Below, piece by piece: positions 36,001-46,732 of a DNA stretch of 64,000 bases. A program made the translations under genes and the position numbers. Below the pieces are notes generated by a model that was not told the DNA's origin, did not search any database, and saw only the letters and a program-made list of their open reading frames with translations. Each line of letters begins with the position of its first letter. Position 1 is the stretch's first letter. Origin of the DNA: Branchiostoma floridae (taxonomy: Eukaryota; Chordata; Leptocardii; Amphioxiformes; Branchiostomatidae); contig NC_049982.1 of assembly GCF_000003815.2 (NCBI RefSeq), forward strand, positions 8,011,825 through 8,075,824, given 5' to 3'.

Positions 36001-36999
36001 ATAGGGACCGGGTCATGGACTACCGTTTGAAGTTGTGAAAATGGACAGTCATGTTATCCATGTTATCTGTATTTATTAAAGATCGTGCGTTCCTTCTGTG
36101 CGTAAAGCGAAAACTTTCGTTGGCCATGGTGTTCTATGCCTAGGCGCGCCTGACTTATGGTATCGCGACCGGAGGTATGGGGTAATCTCAAAAACCAGCG
36201 GGTCTTGGGCCGTCATATTTGGTCAGAGGATGGGTAAACATATTAACCAACGAATGCGCTAAAAAGTTTTGCATGTCGTTTCGACATTTTCTTAAAACGA
36301 GCAACTTTTAAACTTTTTTGGCTAATGTTTTAGTGAAAAAGGGACCGTGCGGGTCGGAGCTGGACCGTGCGGGCCGGAGCTGGACCGTGCGGGCCGGAGC
36401 TGGAACGTGCGGGCCGGAGCTGGAATCAGTGCGGGCCGGAGCTGGACCGTGCGGGCAAGAGCTGGACCGTGCGGGCCGGAGTTTAACGGGGGTGAACATA
36501 AGCAAGCTACGGGCAAAAATACCTCTCGAAAGTTGTGTTCCTCAGCATGCCCGAGTTGGAACTTTGTTTCCAGCACAGCCAGTCTCTCCCTCAGAGACGC
36601 CCCGTCAGCTTTCTCCTTCTGTAACTCCGTACGTTCGCTGTCTAGTTGAGTCTGCAGGGACGACAGGTGGATTTTCAGGGCCGTCATTTCCTCCTTGTGC
36701 GAGGACGCTTCCTCCTTGTACCCAATAGCGGCGTCTTGCTTAATCTCCATAGCCAAGGTACGATCCTTCAGCGCCAGGATCTGATCTTTCAGTTGAGGCA
36801 CTTCTTGGTAGCAGTGAGACACTTCTTGCGAGGACTTCTCTCGCACATATTTGACCTCGTGAGCGAGGAAGACGAGGGCCGCCACCACCAGCACCCACGC
36901 CCCCACCGCCACGGCCACCGTCACCGGTCGGGCCGCGGCTCGGTCTCGGCGGGTCCGGCCGGTAACCTCGCCTGCGTATGCGGCCTTCTCCGAGCTCAT
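29629..36999 (-). CDS. Type 2 receptor: membrane anchor, coiled coil, furin site, two collagen exons, Cys-rich head
   Basis: Exons: 36523-36999, 32327-32417, 31163-31275, 30818-30869, 30347-30515, 29629-29794, giving 355 residues with consistent phases. Exon 1 encodes [12 protein letters not shown], the basic tail, a transmembrane helix and a coiled coil. The linker carries LRRYRRS, a furin-type RYRR site. The first collagen exon is shorter than in its relatives (the GGC step before GEPSC is lost). The second encodes five Gly-X-Y triplets ending GVNGS. The head shows LAQSICTAV, YIFAIRRDC, QTCNDICTS, ECFDAIHVYG and a terminal CGPNYCCCRVR. I do not recognise this domain with certainty. A splice-created Cys (TCA T|GC) replaces the Ser found in the other type 2 copies. 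Intron 1 contains the 3.85-kb element at 32646-36494 and another at 31493-32131. The coding sequence remains open despite them. Confidence 0.85.
29866..30050. repeat. Compound microsatellite CA / TA / GA
   Basis: CA-rich tracts (29881-29950) are followed by TA repeats (to about 30013) and a GA run (30013-30050). It lies in the intron between the last two exons of the type 2 gene. The other type 2 copy (near 51870) lacks it. Confidence 0.95.
31493..32131. mobile_element. Non-autonomous element with TAA target duplication (Harbinger-like)
   Basis: Starts AGCTAGGTGCACAACCCGCC; the complement of the right end reads AGCTAGGGACACAACCCGCC. Both sides carry TAA (31490-31492, 32132-32134), a target length typical of PIF/Harbinger elements. 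The interior is rich in TACGTGC-like words and has no coding region. It lies in the intron between the linker and collagen exons of the type 2 gene. The equivalent introns at 19600-19940 and 53630-54000 lack it. Confidence 0.75.
32646..33184 (+). repeat. Left terminal inverted repeat of the 3.85-kb element
   Basis: Matches the complement of 35970-36494 closely to about 33115, and more weakly to GCGACACTCATCATGCCCCT near 33175. The outer 160 bases are 20-bp subterminal repeats. Confidence 0.9.
33813..35907 (-). CDS. C2H2 zinc-finger protein with a large 10-residue repeat domain, carried inside the element
   Basis: The large exon 33813-35524 is preceded by acceptor TTTACCCACAG. A 13-base first exon 35895-35907 (ATG GAC ATC TCA G, donor GTAATC) fits its phase exactly and supplies a start, giving 574 residues. 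Residues about 16-380 are some 36 copies of a decapeptide such as PDSLPEHLHG or PAPVSEHLDD, rich in Pro, Glu, Asp and His. Seven C2H2 fingers follow (CELCGKTFQSNKYLARH and six more, the last ending HLKTKH at the stop). C2H2 arrays normally bind DNA or RNA, so the protein is expected to be nuclear. Start and end both lie inside the inverted repeats. Whether it is a captured host gene, a regulator of the element or a silencing factor cannot be told here. The tiny first exon is the least certain part. Confidence 0.8.
34385..35492 (-). repeat. 30-bp coding minisatellite, about 36 units
   Basis: The unit resembles CATGCAGGTGTTCTGGCAGT plus 10 bases on the plus strand. It is a multiple of three, so all copies stay in the zinc-finger frame and several other frames are also open. 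A block of about 180 bp (35041-35160 and 35221-35340) is repeated identically, a sign of recent expansion. Confidence 0.97.
35970..36494 (-). repeat. Right terminal inverted repeat of the 3.85-kb element
   Basis: Inverted counterpart of 32646-33184, ending GGAGTTTAACGGGGGTG just before AACAT. Its outer end lies 28 bases from exon 1 of the type 2 gene. Its inner end lies about 60 bases upstream of the zinc-finger start, so it may contain that gene's promoter. Confidence 0.9.
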
Positions 37000-38729
37000 T
37001 GTCAGCTTGTAGCGAGAACAGACTAACAAACTAAGGACAAATCTATAACGTCACTTTCTGTTGCCCGAGAGCACTTCCACCCCTCAACAGTCGGGACTTG
37101 AATAAGAAGGAAGAAAAATGCCCTGTAAGAAGAATGCGTAGTTTACAGCAACGTCACGGGGTACAGAAGCATTGATTGGTTGAGGTGTGCAGGTGAGGTG
37201 TCATTTCCCATGGCCAATGCCACCTGTGCGTACGACAGCAGTTGATAAACAGCAGTGTCTTTGTTCGGACCAACGTTCCATGCCAATACTCCGAAAGGAA
37301 GGAACGAGGAAATTTGGTGTCATGTTTTCTTTCCCCCGAAACAAACTGATGCAAGGGTTTGTTTTGTAAAGAGCTAGTGTTGTCGCTCTTACGATCGTTA
37401 ACCCCGACTTATAGGACAGTTAGCATTCACAGGAATTTTCCGAGTTAGTACGGACCTGAAGGCTTTTGCATAGTCCATTAATCATCAGTATCCTTCAAAC
37501 ACATTTGATTTTATTGACTACAACATGTGAAGCAATATTGGCCCCGACTCAAGTTTGTGACATAAGCCCCCTCACACCATTATGACTACCTGCCCTTTTC
37601 AGAGATTTTGGTATGAGTTGGATAAGTTGTAATGTGTGCACTGACGTGACGGGTTCGAACTGTAATCTCCAAGCAGATCTACTGTGGTAGGTGGGCAGTA
37701 TCCATGGGCCGAAACAATCTCGATTTGCCACCGGGTTTGTCACGACCCGTGGATACTTACCAACTGCCACCGGTAGATCTACTTGGATATTAGCAGAACT
37801 GTGAACTTCTGGGGCTGACACAAAGCTGTCCTATAAGTTGGGGTTAACGACCGTAAGAGCGAGTACACCAGCTCTTTACAAAACAAACCCTTGCATCACT
37901 TTGTTTCGGGTAAAACAAAACATGACACCAAATTTCCTCGTTAGCGTTCCTTCTTTTCGGACTATTGGCATGGAATGTTCGTCTGAATACAGACACTGCT
38001 GTTTAAGGTGGGGTCACACCTGCGTATATATTCAAGTTCGTATGAGGCGCGTATGGGAGTATTTGCCTCCACCAGGCTCCACAGGCCGTTGTAAAAATGA
38101 TAAAAATTGGACACACGTAAACAGGTAACATGTCAGATGAGTTAGCTGGGTCGCTAACCACACTTCTCGGTCAGCTAACTCATCTGGCATGTTATATTTG
38201 TCCAATTTGTACTATTTTCCCCGCGACCTGTGGAGCCTGGTAGAGACTGAGAGCTTCATACGCACATCAAACGGACTTGAAAATATACGCATGTGAGAAC
38301 CCACCTTAACCAACTGCTGCCGTATGCACATGTGGCATTGAACATTGGGCTGCTCCTGCCACTGGGGCCGGAAATAACGAGGAACAAGTTGAACGTTCTT
38401 GATGGAAAGTGAGATGGTGTGCAGATGGAACTCATAACTACAGAACATATAGTCACATTTGAAAAACGATGGTGACAGGTAGAGTCACAGTTGGATTTCT
38501 GGAATGTCTTTCACTAAGTCAAGTACACAGCAGTTTATAGCAAGATGACATCAGTTGGTGAACGTCGTTGCATGGAGATGTCACGTTATCGATGTCACAA
38601 GCTACAAAAACATTGATGGGGGAGGGGGCGCTGGGGTCAGGTGTATCTTACACCTGTACTCCCGCAGTCATTTTAAGGTGTACAGAAATGTTGCAATAAA
38701 AGAGTCCATATTTATGTGGAACAGCCTGC
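37000..38729. other. Receptor 5' flank with inverted repeat and MITE, no gene
   Basis: Exon 1-proximal flank with an imperfect inverted repeat (about 37240-37424 against 37826-38005), as upstream of 821 and 60767. A TTAA-type MITE interrupts the right arm. No coding region was supported. Confidence 0.5.
38007..38305. mobile_element. 299-bp MITE with TTAA target duplication
   Basis: Starts GGTGGGGTCACACCTGCGTA and ends TACGCATGTGAGAACCCACC, flanked by TTAA at 38003-38006 and 38306-38309. Paralogous flanks (near 1770, 17507 and 61800) read CTGTTTACCAACTG or similar without it. Inside is a second palindrome (CCAGGCTCCACAGG mirrored near 38230). It has the same ends as the element at 10215-12185. 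Confidence 0.88.
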
Positions 38730-38735
38730 TTTATT
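38730..38735 (-). terminator. Probable polyadenylation signal for the gene at 39659
   Basis: AATAAA on the complement in the conserved type 1 3'UTR block, 0.9 kb past the stop codon. Confidence 0.5.
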
Positions 38736-39658
38736 TCTGGATATAAATGCCCGATAGGTTCTGAGTGCACAAATGAAATAGCTACATTTGTATTTTATCA
38801 TCTCCTTGTTTGCAAACATTAGTCAAAATTTCTCCACGACTAAAGGCAGTGTAGTAACAAAGGACAGCAACACCAGCATAGAAAAACAAGGAATGTAGTC
38901 ATTCTTCTTTACATCATGAAGCCATTGACATTTTCATCAAGCACTACACAATACACGTCGGCTACAATATAAAAATGTAATGCTGTAATCATTAGGACAT
39001 TGTATCAATATAAAATAGGCTGAACATTGTTGTCACAAGCTTTAAATCGGTAACCCTAAATGCATCAAGTAACTCTCAGTGTAGCCATGACTCATGACAT
39101 ACATGTACTGTTTTTGAACCCACCTAGGCCACCACAATTAACTGCAAACACCAAGCCAAACAAACAGACCAAAAACAATATTACTATTTTTACCGAGATG
39201 ATAATCTAATAATAACTATAACCATAAGTAAAAGCCAAAATTGGTCTTTCACTTAAAACTGTGAAGCAGATACATGTGTATCCTGTTGTGTGCAAATCTG
39301 TGCTTTGGAAATCTCCAAGTCTGCATGCTGTGTCTAGTCACCGGGGCAGTCCCTACAGAGGAGAACAAAAATGATTTGTTAAGTGCATCAGTGAATGTGC
39401 AGTGAAAATCTTACTTCAATGCATTTACTGGCACATTGTGTCGTGTTGCTCATCTTGTAGTGAGCCATAGGTCAGCAAGTTTCCTTGCTGTTTCCGTTTC
39501 AGGGTATTCAGAAAGGGTTGCTTGCACCTCCTCGAACACGGACAGTATTTCATGTCTTTTCGAGAGACGTGTGTAGCCCAAGATACCCTTCTCCGAATTA
39601 ATTCAAAACCGGCTTAATGGAAGTCACACGGAAAGAAGAGAAGACTTCAATAGTGTAC

Positions 39659-42600
39659 TTACTGTCCCAAGACCTCCACCCGCATACTGAGGTGAGAGTT
39701 CCATGCCTGTGGCCAGAACCGGACGTAACGTGCAGTTACCGGCGGCTCCAACAGGTGGCGCACTTCGGTGTCTCGATCAAAGTTGCCAGAGAAAACCTGG
39801 GATGATATTTTGAAGAAAAAAAACATTGGAGCCGGCTAGCAGCAATGCTACATGGAAACAGATGGTAAAATCTTGCAGTAACACATAAATGATTTATTAG
39901 ACTAAAGAAGCCTAAGAACACGTACATCTACATACCCTGAAATATCAGAAAAAAACTTTATCTAATCTGGAAAAAAATCCTATATGACTTCTGTCAGTTC
40001 ATATCAACTATGGTAAAATCCTAGTTAACATCAGCCATACAGTATCGGCTATAGATTATTAGTAATATTCGAGAATGACAGTCTCTGCTACGCTGCATCA
40101 GTCACATCTGTAACATGTCTGTTACAAATGTCTTTTTCTGCAAAGTGGCCTAGTCAGCAAAATTTATTGGAAACATAAAAAAATCCTTGGAAATATCAAA
40201 CTTGTGCAGAAGACAATGGTTACCGACCCTATCACGTCCCAGGTTATCCAGGTATGTAGACCACGTGCTTCCGTCTCTGCTGAAGCGCAGTTTGTAGGAG
40301 GTCACCCACTGATCTGCACCAGCCCTACCCTGGGTGATAACTCCAGCTACAGTAGTCTCTGCTCCCACGTCAACCTGGACAGGAAAAACACTGAGAAACG
40401 CCAGCGGTACAAAATGCCTGCGGAGTTGAATATGTCGTACATAGTTTCATGATTTAAGTGTGATTGGTCAACCATGAAACTTAAATTGGAGAATGTCCAT
40501 GCTGACATTTGAACCCTTATCTTCTGCTTTTTTATGTTAAAAAAAAACACAAAGGGAACACAAATAATTAGAAAATGCTAAAATAAAATAGATAACTGCA
40601 TGAATCTGCATCAACAAATATCAAACAAGTGGCTGTTACGCCTGGGAGGGAGCGAGCAAGCGAGCACTGGATAGAGGAAAGTGGCGGGATGATGCCAGAT
40701 GAATTTGCTGTGAAGAGGAGGAGGAGAAGGGTGTGCTGGTACTTGTATTTAATATGAGGATGAGGATGCAAAAAACATGCCAGAAGATGTGGATGACCCA
40801 GGACAAAAATGACTTGATATGATAAAAAGATATAATCTACACCCTGCAGGCTCTACTTACCTGTAGCCACTGCTGGTTGTTGTTCTGTGCAGAACACCAG
40901 GCTCCGGCGCCCTCCTGAGAATGAAGGCGACCTTTGCTGGTGGCACAACTGCCAGTATTGTACTGACTGGATGCAGTGATGTGGCCATCAGGAATAGCGC
41001 CGCTCTCCATACCTAGTGGTACTGCAGTGCACGGCTTCTATATACAGGATGACATATGCATGTTGCCGTACCCACTATCCTTTGCCCATACGGTACAAAG
41101 TTGTCCAAAGTTAAGCTGGATGTAAATTTACGGCTTCCTAAAAATGTTCGCCTGAAGTTCGATAGCACAAGAACACATCACGGTATTCTGCAAAAATAAC
41201 TACAGAACACACCTTACCTGTGGGCAGGATTGTCCTCCACACCCTCCACATCCGCCAGATGGACCGGGAGGCCCGGGCGGCCCGGGAGCACCATCACGGC
41301 CGTCCCGCCCGTCTCGTCCGGCCGGTCCTTCGGGACCTCGAAAGAGGCCTGTAACAGTTGAAGTGATCGTGTACAGTTAATGTCATTGCCAGCTCGGATA
41401 GAAATGTGGTTAAGTTATTCATCAGAAAAAGTACAGGCACAGCCACCGGGTTACAGAAATTTTGGCATTTATCCAATATAGAACGTACCATAAACAAATA
41501 AATGCCAGACAGGGCACCAAACGATCGAAAGCCCCTTCGACTGGGGATTTAATTAAAAGTTATGCTAGCACTATACTAGATTTGGGCCTAGACCTAAGAG
41601 GTGACCTGTGAAGACCCTGGAAAACAGTATTCAGGATTCACAAATATCAGTCAGAAATCTATTTCTAAGTGACTTTGACGCAAATAAAGCAAAGGTTAGA
41701 CAAATACTTTAGCATTTAACGGCGTGGAAAATTAGTACTAAAAGAAGAAATATCACAATAGGACAATATTACACCAACAAACACAATCCTCTCTATTTCA
41801 CGCGCATCTACGTTAAGTCAAACAAAACTCAGCTAACAGACATACCGGCAGGTGTCGTGACTGAGTTGTCGGAGCGCCTGTACCTCCGCAAGGTGCCGTT
41901 GTGTTCAGAGACACTGTCAGCTTGGTTCGGCTTCTCGTCCTTAGACATAAAGAAAGTTACATTTATGAAAGTTATACATGCAGCTAGTAAGATAAGTAAA
42001 GTTCATTCAAGACACCGACGGAAGGTAGCGAATGCTACCCGAGACGTCTGGCCGTTTCCAAATTTTATCCAGTTGCTTGATCATTAGTAACTGTTACCTT
42101 GCATAGGATGAAGTTGGTTTAGCTTAGATATTTTTGATAACACGGTGACTCCATTGACGCATTATTGTTATAGGGTTGGGACAGGAACATATTCACCCTT
42201 TATTGAACTTAGAGCCATGTACGTACGCTAAGAATTTTCTCCGGTGCTATAGGAACATGAGCAAGCTACTGTTAAAATATCATACCTCTCGAAAGTTCCC
42301 AAAGCTGTGTTCCTCAGCATGCCCGAGTTGGAACTTGGTCTCCAACACAGCCAGCCGCTCCCTCAAAGATGCGCCGTCAGCTTTCTCCTGCTGTAACTCC
42401 GTCTTCAGAGACGACAGTTGGATTTTCAGGGCCGTCACTTCCTGGTTGTCTTTGGCAGCGGTGTCTTGTTTGATCTCCATGGCCAAGGTACGATCCTTCA
42501 GCGTCAGGATCTGGTCTTTCAGTTGAGCGGAGTTTTCACGGACATGCTTTACCTCATGAAAGAGGAAGACGAGGGCCGCCACCACCAGCACCCCCGCCCC

Positions 42601-42699
42601 CACCGCCACGGCCACCGTCACCATTCGGGCCGCGCCGGGTCGGTCTCGGCGGGCCCGGCCGGCAGCTTCGACAACGTATGCAGCCTTCTCCGAGCTCAT
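39659..42699 (-). CDS. Chimeric type 1 receptor: type 2-style exon 1 and linker with an F5/8C head
   Basis: Exons: 42286-42699, 41846-41939, 41218-41348, 40861-41037, 40228-40374, 39659-39796, giving 366 residues in consistent phase. Exon 1 begins [15 protein letters not shown], followed by the transmembrane helix and a shorter stalk ending [13 protein letters not shown]. That ending and the linker ([16 protein letters not shown]) belong to the class otherwise found in type 2 genes, yet the head is a discoidin domain. The RYRR furin-type site lies near residues 157-160. The collagen exon is [20 protein letters not shown] then SGGCGGC. The discoidin middle exon has a shortened variable loop (GRAGADQW) and reads LDNLGRDR. 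Its donor is the weaker GTCGGT. The domain ends VLGQ without the usual closing Cys. The 5' flank is also of the type 2 class. Confidence 0.87.
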
Positions 42700-42789
42700 T
42701 ATCAGCTTGTAGCGAGAACAGACAAAGTAAGGACAAATTTATAACGTCACTTTCTAGATCTGTTGCCCGAGAGCACTTCTACCCTTCAA

Positions 42790-43870
42790 CGGTCGGGACT
42801 TCAAGTAAGAAAAAATACCCTGTAAGAAGAATGCGTAGTTTACAACAACGTAATAGGATACAGAAGCATTGATTGATTGACGTGGGCAGGTGAGATGTCA
42901 TTTCCCAACAATGGCACCTGTGCGTCAAAAACGTCAACACGGCAGTAGTTGGTTACAGCAGTGTCTTTGTTCTGACGAATGCTCCAAGTCAATAGTTTTG
43001 AAAGGAAAGAACAAGGAAACGTGGTGTCATCTTTCCTCTTCTGCGAAACAAAGTCAGACAAGTGTTTCGTAAAGAGCTGATGTAGTCGCTCTCATGGTCA
43101 TTCACATCGGCCCTACATATCAAAATCATGAAACTCCGTTATTATTCCTTACTTGAGTTATCCGCTTTTTTTAGAAATTCCCTGTTACTCCTTGTTAGCT
43201 GCAATTTTGCACTTCCACCCTTCAACAGCCGGTACTTGAATAAGAAGTAAGAAAAAATACCCTGTATTATAAGTGCGTAGTTTACAGTAACGTCACAGGG
43301 TACAGAAGCAGTGATTGGTTGAGGTGTGCAGGTGAGGTGTCATTGCCCAACATCAACACGACAGTAGTTGGTTAACAGTAGTGTCTTTGTTCAGACGAAT
43401 GTTCCATGCCAATAGTTTTGAAAGGAAAGAACAAGGAAACGTGGTGTCACCTTTTCTCTTCCGCGAAACAAAGTGTTTGTTTTGTAAAAATCTGGTGTAG
43501 TCGCGCTCATGGCCATTCACATCGGCCCTACATATCAAAAATTATGAAACGTCTTAATTCATATCTTGAGTTATCCGCTTTGGATTTTTTTCTTTTTAGA
43601 AACAATGTCCCTGCTATTCCTTATTAGCTACAACTGTGCACTTGTACCTTTCAACATGTACAGTCAGAAGTATGAAAAAATACCCTGTAGTTTTTAGCAA
43701 CGTCACGGGACACAGAAGCATTGATTGGTTGAGGTGTGCAGGTGAGGTGTGCAGGTGAGGCCCAGCATCAACACGGCAGCAGTTGGTAAGCAACAGTGTC
43801 TTTGTTCAGACGAGTGTTCCATGCCAATAGTTTGAAAGGAAATAACGGTGAAATTTGTTTGGTAGAGAAC
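42790..43870. repeat. Three tandem copies of a receptor 5'-flank module
   Basis: Similar blocks at about 42760-43110, 43200-43540 and 43640-43870 each run from a polyA-rich TACCCTGTA stretch through GCATTGATTGGTTGAGGTG to TTTGTTCAGACGA and GGAAAG-rich sequence. Other genes have one or two copies, for example 54960-55360 and 55440-55700. Copies include an inverted CCAAT box. No coding exon was supported here. Confidence 0.65.
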
Positions 43871-44519
43871 ATTAATCTGTGACCGACACACCGACTCATA
43901 TAACTTTTTATAGGACAAATATCCACAGTAATCTTGACTTTTTCGTAGCAGTTGTAATTTATCGGCCAAATTGTTGTCGCGTGTAAAGAACAATGGTTTA
44001 TGTGCAATGGGCAGTTACACTATTTATTCAAGTGTATGATAAGTGATATGAAGATATGTGCCTTAGAACACAAAGTATAGCACATTTAATGTCATATCTC
44101 AGTGAGAACCACAATGATATTCGCCACCTCTTGAAGAGGGCTAATGTTGTCCCTATCACGACATGTCCATGATGTAAACAGGTGTCATTTAGTATCATTT
44201 AGGCCCTCTTTCCACTAGATAGAGATCACTGAGCAACCGTACCGTGACCAAAATCGGATGCGTGTGACCCTGGTATTACAACTGGACTATGATACAAGAT
44301 GTATTTAGTATGATTAGAAAGAAAACATAACACACAAAGTTTTTTTATTTTAAATCTGTTATCATCAGGCTGTGAAATTCATTGAGCAGTCTGTTAACTC
44401 ATCAGTCGCTCAGCGGTCACAGCCTCCAGTGGAAAGGTGATGTTATACCCCTGTCACGTGCACATTGCGCGAAAATCGATCAGACGACGAGTCTGCGACA
44501 ATCGCCCGAGCCTCGCTTA

Positions 44520-44580
44520 TAATAATAACTTTATTGCATAACAATTGTACAAGGTACGAAGTATGGCTTAATATCCATTA
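44520..44580 (-). mobile_element. Short LINE 3' tail, same family as 11226-11650
   Basis: The complement reads TTGTACAATTGTTATGCAAT followed by AAAGTTATTATTATAAG, matching the end of the LINE at about 11610-11650. Confidence 0.5.
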
Positions 44581-45041
44581 TCATAATACCGCCACGTTTA
44601 CGACAATATTTCTAGGTTCTTTCTAGCCGTACCGATTTGACAAATTATCAACGCATCATTTTCTCCAGTTACATGTTGCTCTTACAGCTTACCTTTGCCA
44701 CTTCTTCTGTGTATCTTTTTTTGTCTCTCTTGTCCTGCTGAAAGCGTAATATCGTAATTGTAACACACCGCGGAATTGCACGGGGAACGGACGCGTGGTT
44801 TGGAGGGGGTTAAAAATACCGCCAGGAAGAAACACGGCACAATTAACTGCCGGTTTGTACCTTAGTTTATACATCCTCTGTTGTTCCTTCCTTTTCTGTT
44901 AGTAATTGCATAAAACGTAAACCTGCATAGGCATACAAAAAGTCATGAGAAAACGGACGTATACTGACAAGAATTTTCATTTAATTTTGGTCCGTCACAA
45001 CCGCTATGACGTAAAACTTTACTGCTTGCGTAGATATAAAA

Positions 45042-45053
45042 ATGGCGGGAAAA
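45042..45053. promoter_or_regulatory. E2F-type site in a possible housekeeping promoter
   Basis: The complement reads TTTTCCCGCCAT, a close E2F consensus, followed by a CG-rich patch (GGCGCGCGCACG). A 35-codon plus-strand frame starts at 45235 shortly downstream (MCSSHDEFACPEKELKTFG...), but no splice sites or homologue could be assigned. Between 43870 and 45240 nothing else was supported. Confidence 0.3.
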
Positions 45054-45240
45054 TGGCGCGCGCACGTTCAATTTTGCCCGTTCAGCCGTAGTGCGGGCTA
45101 TCATGCAACGGTTCGTCACACTTTTACACGAGTTGTAGGTCACCAACATAAATTCAAGATTACTGTTGAATCATAGTCGTCTTGTGCCATGTGCACGTGT
45201 GATTATTATTTACAAATCCGGCGCTGAACGTGACAATGTG

Positions 45241-45791
45241 TTCGTCCCACGACGAGTTCGCCTGCCCCGAAAAAGAACTGAAAACGTTTGGCCTTATTGT
45301 CTTGGAATGCATCGTTATTGAAGCCTATTCAAAAATGTGTTGAGCACATGGATGTCTGAAGTGTGCATACCTCGGAACTTACTGTTGTTGCGCTAGTAGA
45401 TCTCCTTAAATTCATCGCTGATTTATTTGGCGGTATTATGACTAGTGGCGGTATTATGATAATGGATGTTATATGTGACAGGGACGGTTTTCAGGTGAAA
45501 AATACGCGCGACCCTCTGTCGATCTTAAATATGGCCGACCTTCCAGCGATACGCCCGAAGATCGTGGATAATGTGACACGGGTATTAGCTTGTACATGCT
45601 GCTGTGAGCACATTGTGAGGTATAAGGTTTGGTCAAGGCGGATTATGTCGTTTCTTTATTGTGTACATTATAATATAAATAGACAATGAATTTATGTAAA
45701 GCTACAGCTGTATAGAAATGTTGCAATAAAAGAGCCTATGTGTGTGGAAGAGTCTGCTTTATTTCTGACTATAAATGCCTGATGACTTCAG
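45241..45791. repeat. Right copy of the 551-bp duplication
   Basis: 99.3% identical to 1-551. Here it continues smoothly into the 3'UTR of the gene at 46733-50241, so this copy is probably the intact arrangement. Confidence 0.95.
45758..45763 (-). terminator. Probable polyadenylation signal for the gene at 46733
   Basis: AATAAA on the complement in the conserved 3'UTR block, about 0.97 kb past the stop codon. Confidence 0.5.
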
Positions 45792-46732
45792 CACAAACAA
45801 AGTAGCTAACGTATCATCTCCTTGTGTACATGCATAAGTCAAGATTTCTCTACTGACAGTGTAGTAACTAAGGACAGCAACACCAGCATACAAAAAACAA
45901 GGACTTTAGTAATCCTTCTTAGCATCATGAAGCCATTGACATCTTCATGAAGCCAGTACACAGTACACACCGGCTATACGGTATAAAAGTGTAATGCTGT
46001 AATCACCAGGACATGGTATTAATATAAAATAGGCTGAACATTGTTGTCACAAGCTTTAAATGGGTAACCCTAAATACGTCAAGTAACTCTCAGTGTAGTC
46101 ATGACTCATGAGATACATGTACAGTTTCTGAACCCAGCTAGGCCACCTCAAATAACTGCAAACACCAAGCCAAACAAACATACCAAGAACAATATTGCAA
46201 TTTTTACTGAGATGATAATCAGGTGATAACAATTTTAAGAAAACACATCATAGGTGTGAACTATCACAATAAGTAAAATAAGAAAACGTGTTTCACTTCA
46301 AACTGCGAAGCAGATACATTATGTATCCTGTTATGTGAAAATCTGTGCTTTAGAAATCTCCAAGTCTGCATGCTGTGTCTAGTCACTGGTGCAGTCCCTA
46401 CAGAGAACAAAAAATAATAATTTGTTGTTATCAAAACGATTTGTTGTTATTAACATTACAGAATGCACAGTGGAAATCTTGTTTCAATGCCTTAATGACA
46501 CATTGTGTCGTGTTGCTCATCTTGTAGTGCCTAGTGACCCATAGGTCAGCAAGTTTCTTTGTTGTTTCTGTTTCAGGGTATTCAGAAATGGTTGCTTGCA
46601 CCTCCTCGAACACGGACAGTATTTCATGTCTTTTCGAAAGACGTGTGCAGCCCAAGATGCCCTTCTCCGAATTAATTCAAAACCGTTTTAATGGAAGTCG
46701 CAGGGAAAGAACAGAAGACTCCAGTAGTGTAC

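Larger units (their letters stand above)
32646..36494. mobile_element. 3.85-kb element with >500-bp inverted repeats carrying a zinc-finger gene
   Basis: The left end CACCCCCGTTAAACTCC is exactly inverted at the right end. AACAT flanks it on both sides (32641-32645, 36495-36499). Paralogous intron 1 sequences are empty: near 42252 GGAACATGAGCAAGC reads straight through. Arms run about 32646-33184 and 35970-36494. They are very similar, with subterminal tandem copies of a 20-bp unit (CCAGCTCCGGCCCGCACGGT). The interior carries one gene, a C2H2 zinc-finger protein, and no recognisable transposase. A 5-bp duplication and ends starting CAC recall Transib/RAG-type elements, but the rest of the terminus does not match their usual heptamer, so the superfamily is unassigned. 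Confidence 0.88.

Noticed and set aside
32646-36494. Assignment of the element to ProtoRAG/Transib
   Set aside because: Target length and CAC ends agree, but the terminal heptamer does not and no RAG-like protein is present. Left as unassigned.
36322-36522. Extension of exon 1 frame into Pro/Arg-rich repeats (ARTVQLRPA...)
   Set aside because: This is read-through of the splice donor into the subterminal repeats of the 3.85-kb element.
44689-44745. Possible short minus exon flanked by TTTCAG and GTAAGC
   Set aside because: Only about 45 bases, Lys/Arg-rich, and no second exon in matching phase could be supported.
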